Below, one piece after another: positions 25,161-33,863 of a DNA stretch of 64,000 nucleotides. Under the pieces are notes generated by a model. It saw only the letters and a program-made list of their open reading frames with translations, searched no databases and was not told the DNA's origin. Made by a program: the position numbers and the translations under genes. Origin of the DNA: an uncultured Eubacteriales bacterium. GTDB lineage: Bacteria > Bacillota > Clostridia > Oscillospirales > Oscillospiraceae. How positions within the stretch are numbered: position 1 is the stretch's first letter; each line of letters opens with the position of its first letter. Where the stretch lies: the NCBI GenBank assembly GCA_900544405.1, contig UQVA01000010.1:4904-68903 (forward strand), written 5' to 3'.

Positions 25161-28100
25161 ATGCACAAAATCAGTTCCAGAATTCTGGCGCTGCTGCTGG
25201 TGCTCTGTCTGCTGGTGGGCAACATTACCCCCGCCCTTGCAGCGGAGGATGACGGCACCGACGTGACCGTCAGCGAGCCCCAGTCTGCACCGGGCGCCAC
25301 GGAGCCGTCCACCGAGCCGGAGGCCGACACCACAGCTCCCAGCGATGGCACGGAGCCGGACACCACCCCCACGGTTGCTCCGGCCGAAAACACCGAGCCG
25401 AGTACCGTTCCCACGGAAGCCCCGGCCGAAAACACCGAGCCGACCACGGCTCCCACGGAAGTTCCCGCCGATGAGACGGAGCCTACCGAGGCCCCGACGC
25501 CGGTTCCGACTCCCGTAGGCTATCCTGCCGCCCCCGTGGGCGAACAGGACGTCAGTGGAAAGATGTATGTGGCCAAGCAGAACGTCACCGACGTCTACTC
25601 CATGTTCAACATGGAAAAAGTCACTGCCATCAAAGTAGGCGATACGATTTACGTCACCGCTTATGTGAACCCGAACAGTGGAAACAAATTCAACTACGCC
25701 TATATGTACTTCGGCACCCGCACGACCCTGATTGCACAGTTGGAAAAGGGCGGTGAGTTTGATGTCGTAGCCGGTTCTGTTGTCGAAACCACCTCCGGCA
25801 CAAAACAAGCCTATCACTTCACCCTGCCCGCTTCCGCCGCAGGCACCCGCATCCCGGTCTGCATTCTGAAAAGCGACCTGACCGCAAGAAATCCCTACAA
25901 TTCCAGCGAACTGGAACTCATCGTTCCCGCTGACATTCCTGAGGGCAAGGTCACGCCTGTCCCCACGCCTGTCAGCTACCCCGCCGCCCCGGTGGACGAG
26001 CAGGACGTCAGCGGCAAGATGTATGTTGCCAAGCAGAACGCCACCGCCGTCTACCCCATGTTCAAAATTGAGAAGGCAACGGCTGTCAAGGTAGGCGATA
26101 CTATCTACGCCACCGTGTACGTGAATGCCGCCGCCAGCGGGGCCTTTACCTACTCCTACCTGTACTTCGGCACCCGCACAGCCCTGGCTGAGCAGCTGAC
26201 CGCCGGTGGCAAGTTTGATGTCGTTGGCGGTTCCGCCGTTGAAATCGCTTCCGGCACAAAGCAGGCTTATCATTTCACCCTGCCCGCCTCTGCCGCCGGA
26301 ACCCGTATCTCCATCTGCACGCTGAAAGCGGACAACAAGTCCTATAATTCCAGAGAACTGGAGCTGATCGTTCCCGCTGATATTCCTGAGGGCACGAAGC
26401 CCACCGACCCCACTCAGCCCACGGAGCCCGGCGAGAAGCCGGTCCCCGCCCCCGCTATCCCCACCCTGCCCTCCGACCTGCAGGAGGCCCAGATCAAGGT
26501 CTTGAAGGCGGAGGATGGTGTGGAGTTCAAAATGTTCTCCGCCGCCAAGACCGGCATGGTGGTCCTGAACAGCCGTTTGCTCATCCACTTTGAGACCGCC
26601 AATACCTCCTTTGACAGACTGTACCTTGGCTCCAAGGCCGATGCCTTCAAGTCCCCCTATGTGCAGGGTACTGCCCGAAATGGGGGCGGCTGGGTCTTTG
26701 AATTTGAAGTCCCCGTCTCCTACCGGGGCACGCAGATGCCCATTTGCCTGGGCAAGCCCGACGGCAGCTGGTACACCAGCAAGGACCTGGTCCTCTCCAT
26801 TCCCGCCGACGGTCCCGCCGACTCCGGCACAGAACTGTCCGATGCTGGCATCCAGTTCCTGGCCGCAGGCAGCTATGTGGCGCAGAGCTTCCATGTCAGT
26901 TCCTCCTCCGCCACCCTCATCGGCGGCACCATCTACTGCACCATCACCGGCACCATGGGCGGATCTCTGGCCTCCAAGATCGCCGACAAGCTGTACCTGG
27001 GCAGCCGGTTCGATCAGGACAAGTCCTCCGCCGTCACCGGCACCGTCAACGGTAAGGAGACCACCTTCACCTTCGCCGTGTCCGCCGACAAGCAGGGTAT
27101 ATCCATTCCCGCCGTCATCGGCATGACCGACGGCAGTTGGGACACCAATCAGGACTTCTTCCTGAACATCCCCAACTTCGGCCGCAGCTTCGACATGAGC
27201 TACTACACCGACGGCGTGTACGACCTGTACGGCAACGCCTACCCCTACCTGGACAAAGCCGACAACCGGGGCTTCCCGGTGGATACCGACTCCACCCTGA
27301 CTGTCTCCGGGGACACCATCACCATCAAGTGGGTCAGCCGTGCCAGCGACACGGATAAACTCTACTTTGGCCTCGTGACCGACGACATGGCCACCCGGGA
27401 GGCCAACGCCATTTCCAACGCCGACTATACCCCCATCGGCATGAACTACAAGGTGTTCTACATCACCCTGCCCAAGAGCGCCCTGGGAAGCAAGATTCCC
27501 TTCGTGCGGCACTCTCCCCTGTGGTTCCAGGACACCAACGGCTGGCTGGAAAAGCAGGATTACCTGGTGCTTTCCGACTATCTGCCCCGGCTCCGGGACG
27601 ATACGGAGACTCGCATCGATGATGCCGACATCCACATGATCGCCGGCGGAAGCGAGGTGGAACAGAGCTTCAAGATCAGCGCCTCCTCCGCAGCCATGAA
27701 GGGCGACACCATCACCGTGACCATTACCGGCAAGGCCGCCGGCAACAACTCCGCCAAAATTGCCGACAAGCTGTATCTGGGCAGCCGGTTCGATCAGGAC
27801 AAGAGTGGCTATGTGACCGGCACGGTGAACGCCGACGGCACCACCACCTTCGTCTTTACCGTGTCCAGCGACAAGCAGGGCGTGTCCATCCCCGCCGTCA
27901 CCGGCTTCTCCGACGGCAGCTGGGACACCACCCAGACCTATTTCCTGAACATTCCGAACTTTGGCCGGACCTTCGACCTGTCCTACTACACCGACGGCAC
28001 CTACGACCTTTTCGGCAACGCCTATGCCCAGCTGCAGCGGAGCAGCAACCGCAGCTTCCCGGTGGACAGCGATTCCAAGCTGATCGTCTCCGGCGATACC

Positions 28101-30455
28101 GTCACCATCCTGTGGGTGTGCCGGTCCAAGACCTACGACAAGCTGTACTTCGGTCTGCTCTCTGACGATACTTCCCTGCGGGATGCCAATGCCGTGACTT
28201 ATGAGGACTACACCCCCATTGGCTTCGGCTACAAAATTTACACCGTCACCCTACCCAAGAGCGCCCTGGGGAGCCCCATTCCCTTCCTGCGGCACAGCTC
28301 CTCCGGCTGGCTGGAAAAGCAGGATTACCTGGTCCTCAGCGACTACCTGCCCCGCATTGGCTCCGCTCCCGTAGACCCGAGTGAACCGGATACTCCCAGC
28401 GGCACCGTGGCCGACGGCGTGTACAATGTGCCCGCCCAGACCGGTGCGGATATGTTCAAGGTGGTCCGGGCCATTCTGACCGCCAAGAACGGCAAATACT
28501 CCCTGACCCTGACCCTCAGCGGCACGGGCTACGATTACCTTTACGCCGGTACCGGCGCTCAGGCCGATACCGACCAGGGCAACTGGGCCCCAGCCAAAAT
28601 TGTCAACTGCACCATCAATGGCGAGACCCGCGGCTTCTACACCTACACCCTGACGGTGGAGAACCCCGGCAAGCCAATCGCCATCGCTTCCCACAGCAAG
28701 AAGAACGACAAGTGGTACGACCGGTCTGTGACGCTGGACCTGTCCGCCAAGAAGCGCACCGCCACCGACGGCAGCTACACCGTCACCACCCGGTGTGATG
28801 CGGACATGTTCAAGATCGTCAGCGCCAAGCTGGATGTGCTCAACGGTGAAATGGTCGCAACCCTGACCCTCAGCGGCAGGGGCTACGATTACCTCTACTC
28901 CGGTACCAGTGCCCAGGCCGACGCAGCGGACAAGCGTACCTGGTCCCCCTTCCAGACCGATGCAGAAGGCAAGTACACCTACACCGTGCCTGTTTCCGAG
29001 TTGGATGCCCCGCTGAGCATCGCCGCCCACAGCAAGAAAAATAACAAGTGGTATGACCGAACCGTGACCTTCCTGTCCGATTCTCTGGTGAAGATCGGCG
29101 ACGTGGACACCCCCGACGTGCCGCCCACGCCCACGAAACCCGACGTGCCCGTGACCCCCGTAGACCCGGAGAAGCCCGACGACGAGTCCCGCAACGAGAT
29201 CGATACCTCCGGTTCCACCACCGTAGTGAACAACTCCACCCCCCTGAAGGACGGCGTGTACGCCCCCGACAACTTTTCCTTCTCCGGTGGCTCCGGCCGG
29301 GCCCGCATCGTCTGCACCAAGGTGACGGTAAAGAACGGCAAGGCCTATGCCACCATCCAGTTCGTCAGCGCCAGCGGCTCTCCCACGGCTTACGCCTATG
29401 TGAAGGCCTCCGGCAGCATCTATTACTCCGCCGGCAATTCCGTCTTTACCATCCCCGTGGAGCTGAACAAGAACAACCGCATTCTGGGCATGACCACCAA
29501 GATGTCCGCCGCCCACGAGATCGAATACACCATCTTTGTGGAACTGAAGGACACGAATGCAAAGCCCGGCAGTACCACGAAGAGCGACACCCTCAGCACC
29601 GAGGCCCCCGACATCATGGGTCTGACCTTCGTGGAGGAGATCAAGCTGGAGCACGCCGAGTACCTGAAGCTGTTCCGCTATGAGGACGGCATCGTTCTTG
29701 CCGAGATTGATCTGACCAAGGACACTGTTCTGGACACCGACGAGGCCCGGAAGGCCCTGGCCGAAGCCGACAAGGCCGCTCAGGCTGCCTCCGGCAAGAC
29801 GGTGGCTGTGGAGGAGGAATCCACCGACAACGCCCAGATCAAGGCCGACTACATTTCCGAACTGTACAAGCAGCCCATCCTCCGCTACCTGCTGGTCCCT
29901 GAGGACACGGAGCTGCCCGCCGGTCTGGAAAAGGAATACCTGATCGTGCCCCTTCCCTCCAAGAGCCTTTTCCTGATGGACGAAGTGCCTCTGGACACGC
30001 TGGAAGCCTTTGACTCCCTGGGTGTCATCAAGGCCCTGGGCGTGAAGGAGACCGAGAACAAGACCCTTTCCAAGGCTCTTGCCGACGGCGACCTGGTCTA
30101 CGGCGGCACCTGGGACAAGCCCGACTACAAGGCCCTCATCAAGGCGGAGATCGACCTGGTTCTGACCTCCGGCAAGCTGCTGCCCCTCAGCGAGGAGACC
30201 CTCAAGGAACGCAAGCAGGAAGCCGGCAAGGACCGGGAGGATCTGACCGCCGTGGAATTCCGGGACCGCTATTATGCCCTGGCCGACCGATTCGCCGTGC
30301 TGGACGTCCCCATGCTCATCGACCGCTCCGCCGACGAAAAGGACGCCCTGGCCCAGGCCGACTGGCTGCGGCTCTATGGCATCCTGCTGGGCAATGAGGA
30401 CCTGGCCGACAAGATGATCGAAGAAATTACCGCTCAGGAGGAAAAGAACGCATGA
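25161..30455 (+). CDS. Giant secreted repeat protein with C-terminal half-BtuF domain, cobalamin-riboswitch controlled
   Basis: 1764 residues; I know no named family for the whole. Signal peptide 1-27 (cleavage after PALA), a Thr/Glu/Pro/Ala-rich stalk about 28-118 with PAENTEP-type repeats, then about ten diverged copies of one beta-rich module. Each has a core like LYFGT/LYLGS (residues 181, 333, 486, 610, 733, 870, 994, 1124, 1242, 1411) followed by a strand ending in motifs such as HSKKNDKWYDR or DGSWDT. Pro-rich linkers sit near 413-440, 1075 and 1320. Residues about 1485-1764 resemble the N-lobe and spanning helix of the BtuF-like protein encoded next. There is no LPXTG, SLH or C-terminal membrane anchor. 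AGGAGGG precedes the ATG. The riboswitch and the importer next to it suggest corrinoid capture at the cell surface; this is inference. Confidence 0.85.
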   Translation: MHKISSRILALLLVLCLLVGNITPALAAEDDGTDVTVSEPQSAPGATEPSTEPEADTTAPSDGTEPDTTPTVAPAENTEPSTVPTEAPAENTEPTTAPTEVPADETEPTEAPTPVPTPVGYPAAPVGEQDVSGKMYVAKQNVTDVYSMFNMEKVTAIKVGDTIYVTAYVNPNSGNKFNYAYMYFGTRTTLIAQLEKGGEFDVVAGSVVETTSGTKQAYHFTLPASAAGTRIPVCILKSDLTARNPYNSSELELIVPADIPEGKVTPVPTPVSYPAAPVDEQDVSGKMYVAKQNATAVYPMFKIEKATAVKVGDTIYATVYVNAAASGAFTYSYLYFGTRTALAEQLTAGGKFDVVGGSAVEIASGTKQAYHFTLPASAAGTRISICTLKADNKSYNSRELELIVPADIPEGTKPTDPTQPTEPGEKPVPAPAIPTLPSDLQEAQIKVLKAEDGVEFKMFSAAKTGMVVLNSRLLIHFETANTSFDRLYLGSKADAFKSPYVQGTARNGGGWVFEFEVPVSYRGTQMPICLGKPDGSWYTSKDLVLSIPADGPADSGTELSDAGIQFLAAGSYVAQSFHVSSSSATLIGGTIYCTITGTMGGSLASKIADKLYLGSRFDQDKSSAVTGTVNGKETTFTFAVSADKQGISIPAVIGMTDGSWDTNQDFFLNIPNFGRSFDMSYYTDGVYDLYGNAYPYLDKADNRGFPVDTDSTLTVSGDTITIKWVSRASDTDKLYFGLVTDDMATREANAISNADYTPIGMNYKVFYITLPKSALGSKIPFVRHSPLWFQDTNGWLEKQDYLVLSDYLPRLRDDTETRIDDADIHMIAGGSEVEQSFKISASSAAMKGDTITVTITGKAAGNNSAKIADKLYLGSRFDQDKSGYVTGTVNADGTTTFVFTVSSDKQGVSIPAVTGFSDGSWDTTQTYFLNIPNFGRTFDLSYYTDGTYDLFGNAYAQLQRSSNRSFPVDSDSKLIVSGDTVTILWVCRSKTYDKLYFGLLSDDTSLRDANAVTYEDYTPIGFGYKIYTVTLPKSALGSPIPFLRHSSSGWLEKQDYLVLSDYLPRIGSAPVDPSEPDTPSGTVADGVYNVPAQTGADMFKVVRAILTAKNGKYSLTLTLSGTGYDYLYAGTGAQADTDQGNWAPAKIVNCTINGETRGFYTYTLTVENPGKPIAIASHSKKNDKWYDRSVTLDLSAKKRTATDGSYTVTTRCDADMFKIVSAKLDVLNGEMVATLTLSGRGYDYLYSGTSAQADAADKRTWSPFQTDAEGKYTYTVPVSELDAPLSIAAHSKKNNKWYDRTVTFLSDSLVKIGDVDTPDVPPTPTKPDVPVTPVDPEKPDDESRNEIDTSGSTTVVNNSTPLKDGVYAPDNFSFSGGSGRARIVCTKVTVKNGKAYATIQFVSASGSPTAYAYVKASGSIYYSAGNSVFTIPVELNKNNRILGMTTKMSAAHEIEYTIFVELKDTNAKPGSTTKSDTLSTEAPDIMGLTFVEEIKLEHAEYLKLFRYEDGIVLAEIDLTKDTVLDTDEARKALAEADKAAQAASGKTVAVEEESTDNAQIKADYISELYKQPILRYLLVPEDTELPAGLEKEYLIVPLPSKSLFLMDEVPLDTLEAFDSLGVIKALGVKETENKTLSKALADGDLVYGGTWDKPDYKALIKAEIDLVLTSGKLLPLSEETLKERKQEAGKDREDLTAVEFRDRYYALADRFAVLDVPMLIDRSADEKDALAQADWLRLYGILLGNEDLADKMIEEITAQEEKNA
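25518..26397 (+). repeat. Two tandem 'A' modules of the giant protein (456-base period)
   Basis: The first copy begins at 25518 and the second at 25974, 152 codons later. Both encode YPAAPV-(G/D)EQDVSGKMYVAKQN at the front and SGTKQAYHFTLPASAAGTRI near the end, with high DNA identity, so the duplication is recent. Confidence 0.85.
26839..28373 (+). repeat. Two tandem 'B' modules (two sub-modules each, about 780-base period)
   Basis: The stretch encoding KLYLGSRFDQDK occurs at 26988 and 27768, 780 bases apart, and KLYFGL at 27357 and 28140. Each B unit carries two sub-modules, the second ending in GWLEKQDYLVLSDYLPR. Near-identical DNA blocks make this a likely site of recombination-driven length change. 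Confidence 0.85.
28413..29078 (+). repeat. Two tandem 'C' modules (354-base period)
   Basis: Copies start at 28413 (DGVYNV) and 28767 (DGSYTV). Both contain ADMFK(V/I)V, LTLSG-GYDYLY-GT and HSKKN-KWYDR. They are the cleanest form of the module shared along the whole protein. Confidence 0.85.
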
Positions 30456-31681
30456 ACAAAGTTTTTCAACGCCTGACGGCGCTGGTTCTGGCGCTGGTCC
30501 TGACCCTGACGCTGGGTGCCTGCGCAGCCGACACCCCCAAGGCCACAGATGCCGCCACCACCCCCGCCACGCAGCCCTCCGTCTCTTCTTCCACCGAAAA
30601 CACCACCGCCCCGGCCACCGAGCCGGAGGCGGCGGCCCCGGAGATCAGCGGTCTGACCTTCCAGGAGGAGACGGAACTGCTCTACGCCCAGTGCTTCCAC
30701 CTTTATCGCTATGAAGGCGGCTACACCCTCATCCGCATTGTGGACGGCGGCGATTTCCTGGTGGTCCCGGAGGGGGCAGCGGTCCCCGATGACCTGGACG
30801 GCAGCATCACCGTGCTGCAGCAGCCTCTGAACCGGATTTATCTGGCCGCCACCTCTGCCATGGCCCTGTTCAGCGCCATGGACGCCGTGGATGCCATCCG
30901 CATGACCGGCGTGCAGGCTTCTGGCTGGTACATCGATGCCGCCATTGAGGGGCTGAACAACGGCAGCATTCTCTTTGCCGGGAAGTACAGCGCCCCGGAT
31001 TACGAAATGCTCATCAATGAGGAATGTGACCTGGCCATTGAGTCCACCATGATCTACCACACTCCTAAGGTGAAGGAAATGATTGAGGACCTGGGCATTC
31101 CCGTGCTGGTAGACCGTTCCAGCTACGAAAGCCACCCCCTGGGCCGGACCGAGTGGATCAAACTCTACGCTGCTCTGGTGGGAAAGGAAGCGGAGGCAGC
31201 TGCCTTCTTCGACCAGCAGGCGGACATCATCCGTCAGCTGGAAAACTTCGAGAACACCGGCAAGACCGTAGCCTTCTTCTATGTGAACTCCGACGGCTCC
31301 GTAGTCATCCGCAAGCCCACCGATTACATTCCCAAGATGATCGCTCTGGCCGGCGGAAAATACGCCTTTGAGGACCTGGTCACGGACCAGACCGCCACGT
31401 CCATTTCCATCACCATGGAGAATTTCTACGCCACGGCGGTAGATGCGGACGTACTCATCTACAACGCCTCCATTGATGCCCCCATTTCCTCCATCGAAGA
31501 ACTGGTGGCCAAGGACGCCCTGTTCGCAGACTTCAAGGCCGTAAAGGAGGGAAATGTCTGGTGCACCGGCAAGTCCTTCTATCAGGCCACGGACATCGTG
31601 GGCGAAATGATCCGGGACATCCATCATGTGCTCACCGACGGCGACGAAAGCGCCATGACCTTCCTGACAAAGGTTTCTTAA
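30452..31681 (+). CDS. Corrinoid-type ABC transporter substrate-binding lipoprotein (BtuF-like)
   Basis: 409 residues. Lipoprotein signal with the lipid-accepting cysteine C24 (TLTLGAC), then a Thr/Pro/Ala-rich tether to about residue 62. A class III binding protein fold with two lobes joined by a long helix follows: GLTFQEETELLYAQCFHLYRYEGG opens the first lobe, VDAIRMTGV and FAGKYSAPDYEMLI follow, then ECDLAIESTMIYHTPKVKEMIEDLGIPVLVDRSSYESHPLGRTEWIKLYAAL. Substrate is inferred from the riboswitch and the BtuC/BtuD genes downstream: corrinoid or precursor; iron complexes are the alternative. The ATG overlaps the stop of the giant protein (ATGA), so the two are translationally coupled. Confidence 0.85.
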   Translation: MNKVFQRLTALVLALVLTLTLGACAADTPKATDAATTPATQPSVSSSTENTTAPATEPEAAAPEISGLTFQEETELLYAQCFHLYRYEGGYTLIRIVDGGDFLVVPEGAAVPDDLDGSITVLQQPLNRIYLAATSAMALFSAMDAVDAIRMTGVQASGWYIDAAIEGLNNGSILFAGKYSAPDYEMLINEECDLAIESTMIYHTPKVKEMIEDLGIPVLVDRSSYESHPLGRTEWIKLYAALVGKEAEAAAFFDQQADIIRQLENFENTGKTVAFFYVNSDGSVVIRKPTDYIPKMIALAGGKYAFEDLVTDQTATSISITMENFYATAVDADVLIYNASIDAPISSIEELVAKDALFADFKAVKEGNVWCTGKSFYQATDIVGEMIRDIHHVLTDGDESAMTFLTKVS

Positions 31682-31682
31682 C

Positions 31683-32756
31683 ATGAAAAACAACACTTCT
31701 ATCCCCGCCCCGGCTTCGGCCGGGGCGTACCGGGTTTCTCAGACCCGGCGGCGGGCCAGGTATGTGCTGGTCTTTCTGGTGCTGATTCTGGCCTTTTACT
31801 GCATCACCGTGCTGAACATCAACATCGGCAATGTGCCCATCCCCCTTTCCCGTATCGTGGAAATTCTGCTGACGAAAGCCGGAAATCCCACGGAAGTCAA
31901 CATCATCTGGAAAATTCGTCTGCCCCGTATCTTCATGGCGGCGATTCTGGGCGGAGCCCTGTCCCTGTCCGGCTTTCTGCTGCAGACCTTCTTTGAAAAT
32001 CCCATTGCAGGCCCCTTCGTGCTGGGTATTTCCAGCGGTGCCAAAATGGTCGTGGCCTTTGCCATGATCTATTTCATGGAGGCTTTCGGAATCGTTTCCT
32101 CCTACACGCTGATTCTGGCGGCGTTCATCGGTTCCCTGCTGTCCGTGGGCTTCATTCTGCTCTTTTCCCGGCGGATACCGAATATGTCCACCCTGCTGGT
32201 GGCCGGCATCATGATTGGCTACATCTGCACGGCCATTACGGATTTCACCGTGACTTTTGCTGCGGATTCCGACATTGTGAACCTCCACAACTGGTCCAAG
32301 GGCAGCTTCTCCGGCATGAGTTGGAGCAACGTAGGCGTTGCCGGCAATGTGGTGGGCATTACAACCCTCATCACCTTCTTGATGGCAAAGCCCATCGGGG
32401 CCTATCAGCTGGGCGAAGCCTACGCCCAGAGCATGGGCGTGAACATCAAGGTATTCCGCACGGCCCTCATCCTGCTTTCCAGCATTCTCTCCGCCACGGT
32501 GACGGCCTTCGCAGGGCCTATTTCCTTCGTGGGCATCGCCGTACCCTTCCTGATGAAGCACAGCCTGAACACCTCCAAGCCCCTGGTGGTCATTCCTGCC
32601 ACGTTCCTGGGCGGCGGCGTGTTCTGTATGCTCTGCGACCTGATTGCACGAACGGCTTTCGCCCCCACGGAGTTGAATATCAGCACCGTGACCTCCATTT
32701 TCGGCGCACCGGTGGTCATTTACATGATGCTCCGGAAGAAAGGAGGGCGGCGGTAA
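31683..32756 (+). CDS. ABC transporter permease, FecCD/BtuC family
   Basis: 357 residues with about ten hydrophobic segments. Family landmarks are IWKIRLPRIFMAAILGGALSLSGFLLQTFFENPIAGPFVLGISSGAK near residues 75-120, GAYQLGEAYAQSMGVN, and the coupling segment FAGPISFVGIAVPFLMKH. It forms the membrane channel for the lipoprotein encoded before it. One base separates the two genes, and its stop overlaps the ATPase start by one base. BtuC and siderophore permeases look alike; corrinoid is inferred from the riboswitch. Confidence 0.9.
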   Translation: MKNNTSIPAPASAGAYRVSQTRRRARYVLVFLVLILAFYCITVLNINIGNVPIPLSRIVEILLTKAGNPTEVNIIWKIRLPRIFMAAILGGALSLSGFLLQTFFENPIAGPFVLGISSGAKMVVAFAMIYFMEAFGIVSSYTLILAAFIGSLLSVGFILLFSRRIPNMSTLLVAGIMIGYICTAITDFTVTFAADSDIVNLHNWSKGSFSGMSWSNVGVAGNVVGITTLITFLMAKPIGAYQLGEAYAQSMGVNIKVFRTALILLSSILSATVTAFAGPISFVGIAVPFLMKHSLNTSKPLVVIPATFLGGGVFCMLCDLIARTAFAPTELNISTVTSIFGAPVVIYMMLRKKGGRR

Positions 32757-33850
32757 TGGCCTATTTTTCCATCAACGACCTGACCATCGGCTATCACAAG
32801 GTCCCGGTCATCCGCAATATCTCCCTGGAGGTCCAAAAAGGCGAAATCATCGCCCTGATCGGGCCAAACGGGGCAGGAAAATCCACATTGCTGAAAACCA
32901 TCGCCCGGGAACTGGCCCCCATTTCCGGCTCCATCTATCTGGAAGGCCGGGATATGCAGACCATTTCCTACCGGGAGCTTTCCAAAAAGCTGGCGGTGAT
33001 CCTCACCGAGCGCATCAAAGTGGACCTGACCACCTGCCGGGACATTGTGGCCACCGGCCGCTATCCATACACCGGCCGCCTGGGCGTGCTGACCCACGAG
33101 GACGAAGCGGTCGTAGATGCGGCCATGGAGACGGTCCACGCCCTGGACCTTTCCGACCGGGATTTCAACGCCATTTCCGACGGCCAGCGCCAGCGGATAT
33201 TACTGGCCCGGGCCATTTGCCAGGAGCCGGAGATGATTTTGCTGGACGAGCCGACTTCTTTCCTGGATGTGCGGCACAAGCTGGACCTATTATCCATCCT
33301 CACCCGCATGGCCCGGAAGAAAAACATCACCGTCATCATGTCCCTGCATGAGATTGACCTGGCAGAGAAAGTGGCCGACCGTATTCTCACCGTCAAGGGG
33401 GACACGCAATTTGGCTACGGAGAGCCGGGAGAGATTTTCGAGGAGCAGGCCATCCGGCGGCTCTACGACATTGAGGACGGCTATTTTGATCCCCTGTTCG
33501 GCAGCATTGAACTGAAAAAGCCCGCCGGAGAGACCCCGGAAATCTTCGTGCTGGCGGGTGCCGGAACGGGCATCCCCCTTTACCGGAAGCTGCAGCGGGA
33601 AAACATCCCCTTCGCCACCGGCATTCTGTACACCAACGACCTGGACCATCGGCTGGCCCGGCTGCTGGCGGCGGAAGTCATTTCCGTCCCGCCCTTCCGG
33701 CCCATCCCGGAGGAAACGCTGCAAGAAGCACTGAACAGGATGCGTCAGTGCCGCCGGGTCGTTCTGGCAGGGCCGGAGGCGGAACTGCCCAATGCGCCCC
33801 TGATTTCCATAGCAAAAGCGGCGGGCATTCCCGTAGAACATTCCCTTTGA
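32756..33850 (+). CDS. ABC transporter ATPase, FecE/BtuD family, with extra C-terminal domain
   Basis: 364 residues. The ATPase domain is 1-255: Walker A GPNGAGKST at 36-44, signature ISDGQ at 140-144 (variant of LSGGQ), Walker B with catalytic E165 (LLDEPTSFLD), and switch histidine H198 (MSLHEIDLAE). Residues about 258-364 form a separate alpha/beta domain starting EIFVLAGAGTGIPLYRKLQ and ending AGIPVEHSL, absent from ordinary BtuD or FecE (about 250-270 residues). Its short-strand, glycine-rich opening suggests a nucleotide or cofactor fold, possibly sensing; I cannot name it. It sits between the permease and cbiL. Confidence 0.88.
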   Translation: MAYFSINDLTIGYHKVPVIRNISLEVQKGEIIALIGPNGAGKSTLLKTIARELAPISGSIYLEGRDMQTISYRELSKKLAVILTERIKVDLTTCRDIVATGRYPYTGRLGVLTHEDEAVVDAAMETVHALDLSDRDFNAISDGQRQRILLARAICQEPEMILLDEPTSFLDVRHKLDLLSILTRMARKKNITVIMSLHEIDLAEKVADRILTVKGDTQFGYGEPGEIFEEQAIRRLYDIEDGYFDPLFGSIELKKPAGETPEIFVLAGAGTGIPLYRKLQRENIPFATGILYTNDLDHRLARLLAAEVISVPPFRPIPEETLQEALNRMRQCRRVVLAGPEAELPNAPLISIAKAAGIPVEHSL

Positions 33851-33863
33851 TTGGAGAACCTGT

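Noticed and set aside
25116..27635. 839-codon open frame on minus opposite the giant repeat protein
   Set aside because: Its Gly/Val-rich repeats mirror the repeats of the real gene; no ribosome-binding site.
25518..29078. Possible CRISPR array or satellite because of the regular DNA repeats
   Set aside because: Repeat units are 354-783 bases, in frame and coding; no short identical repeats with unique spacers and no cas genes.
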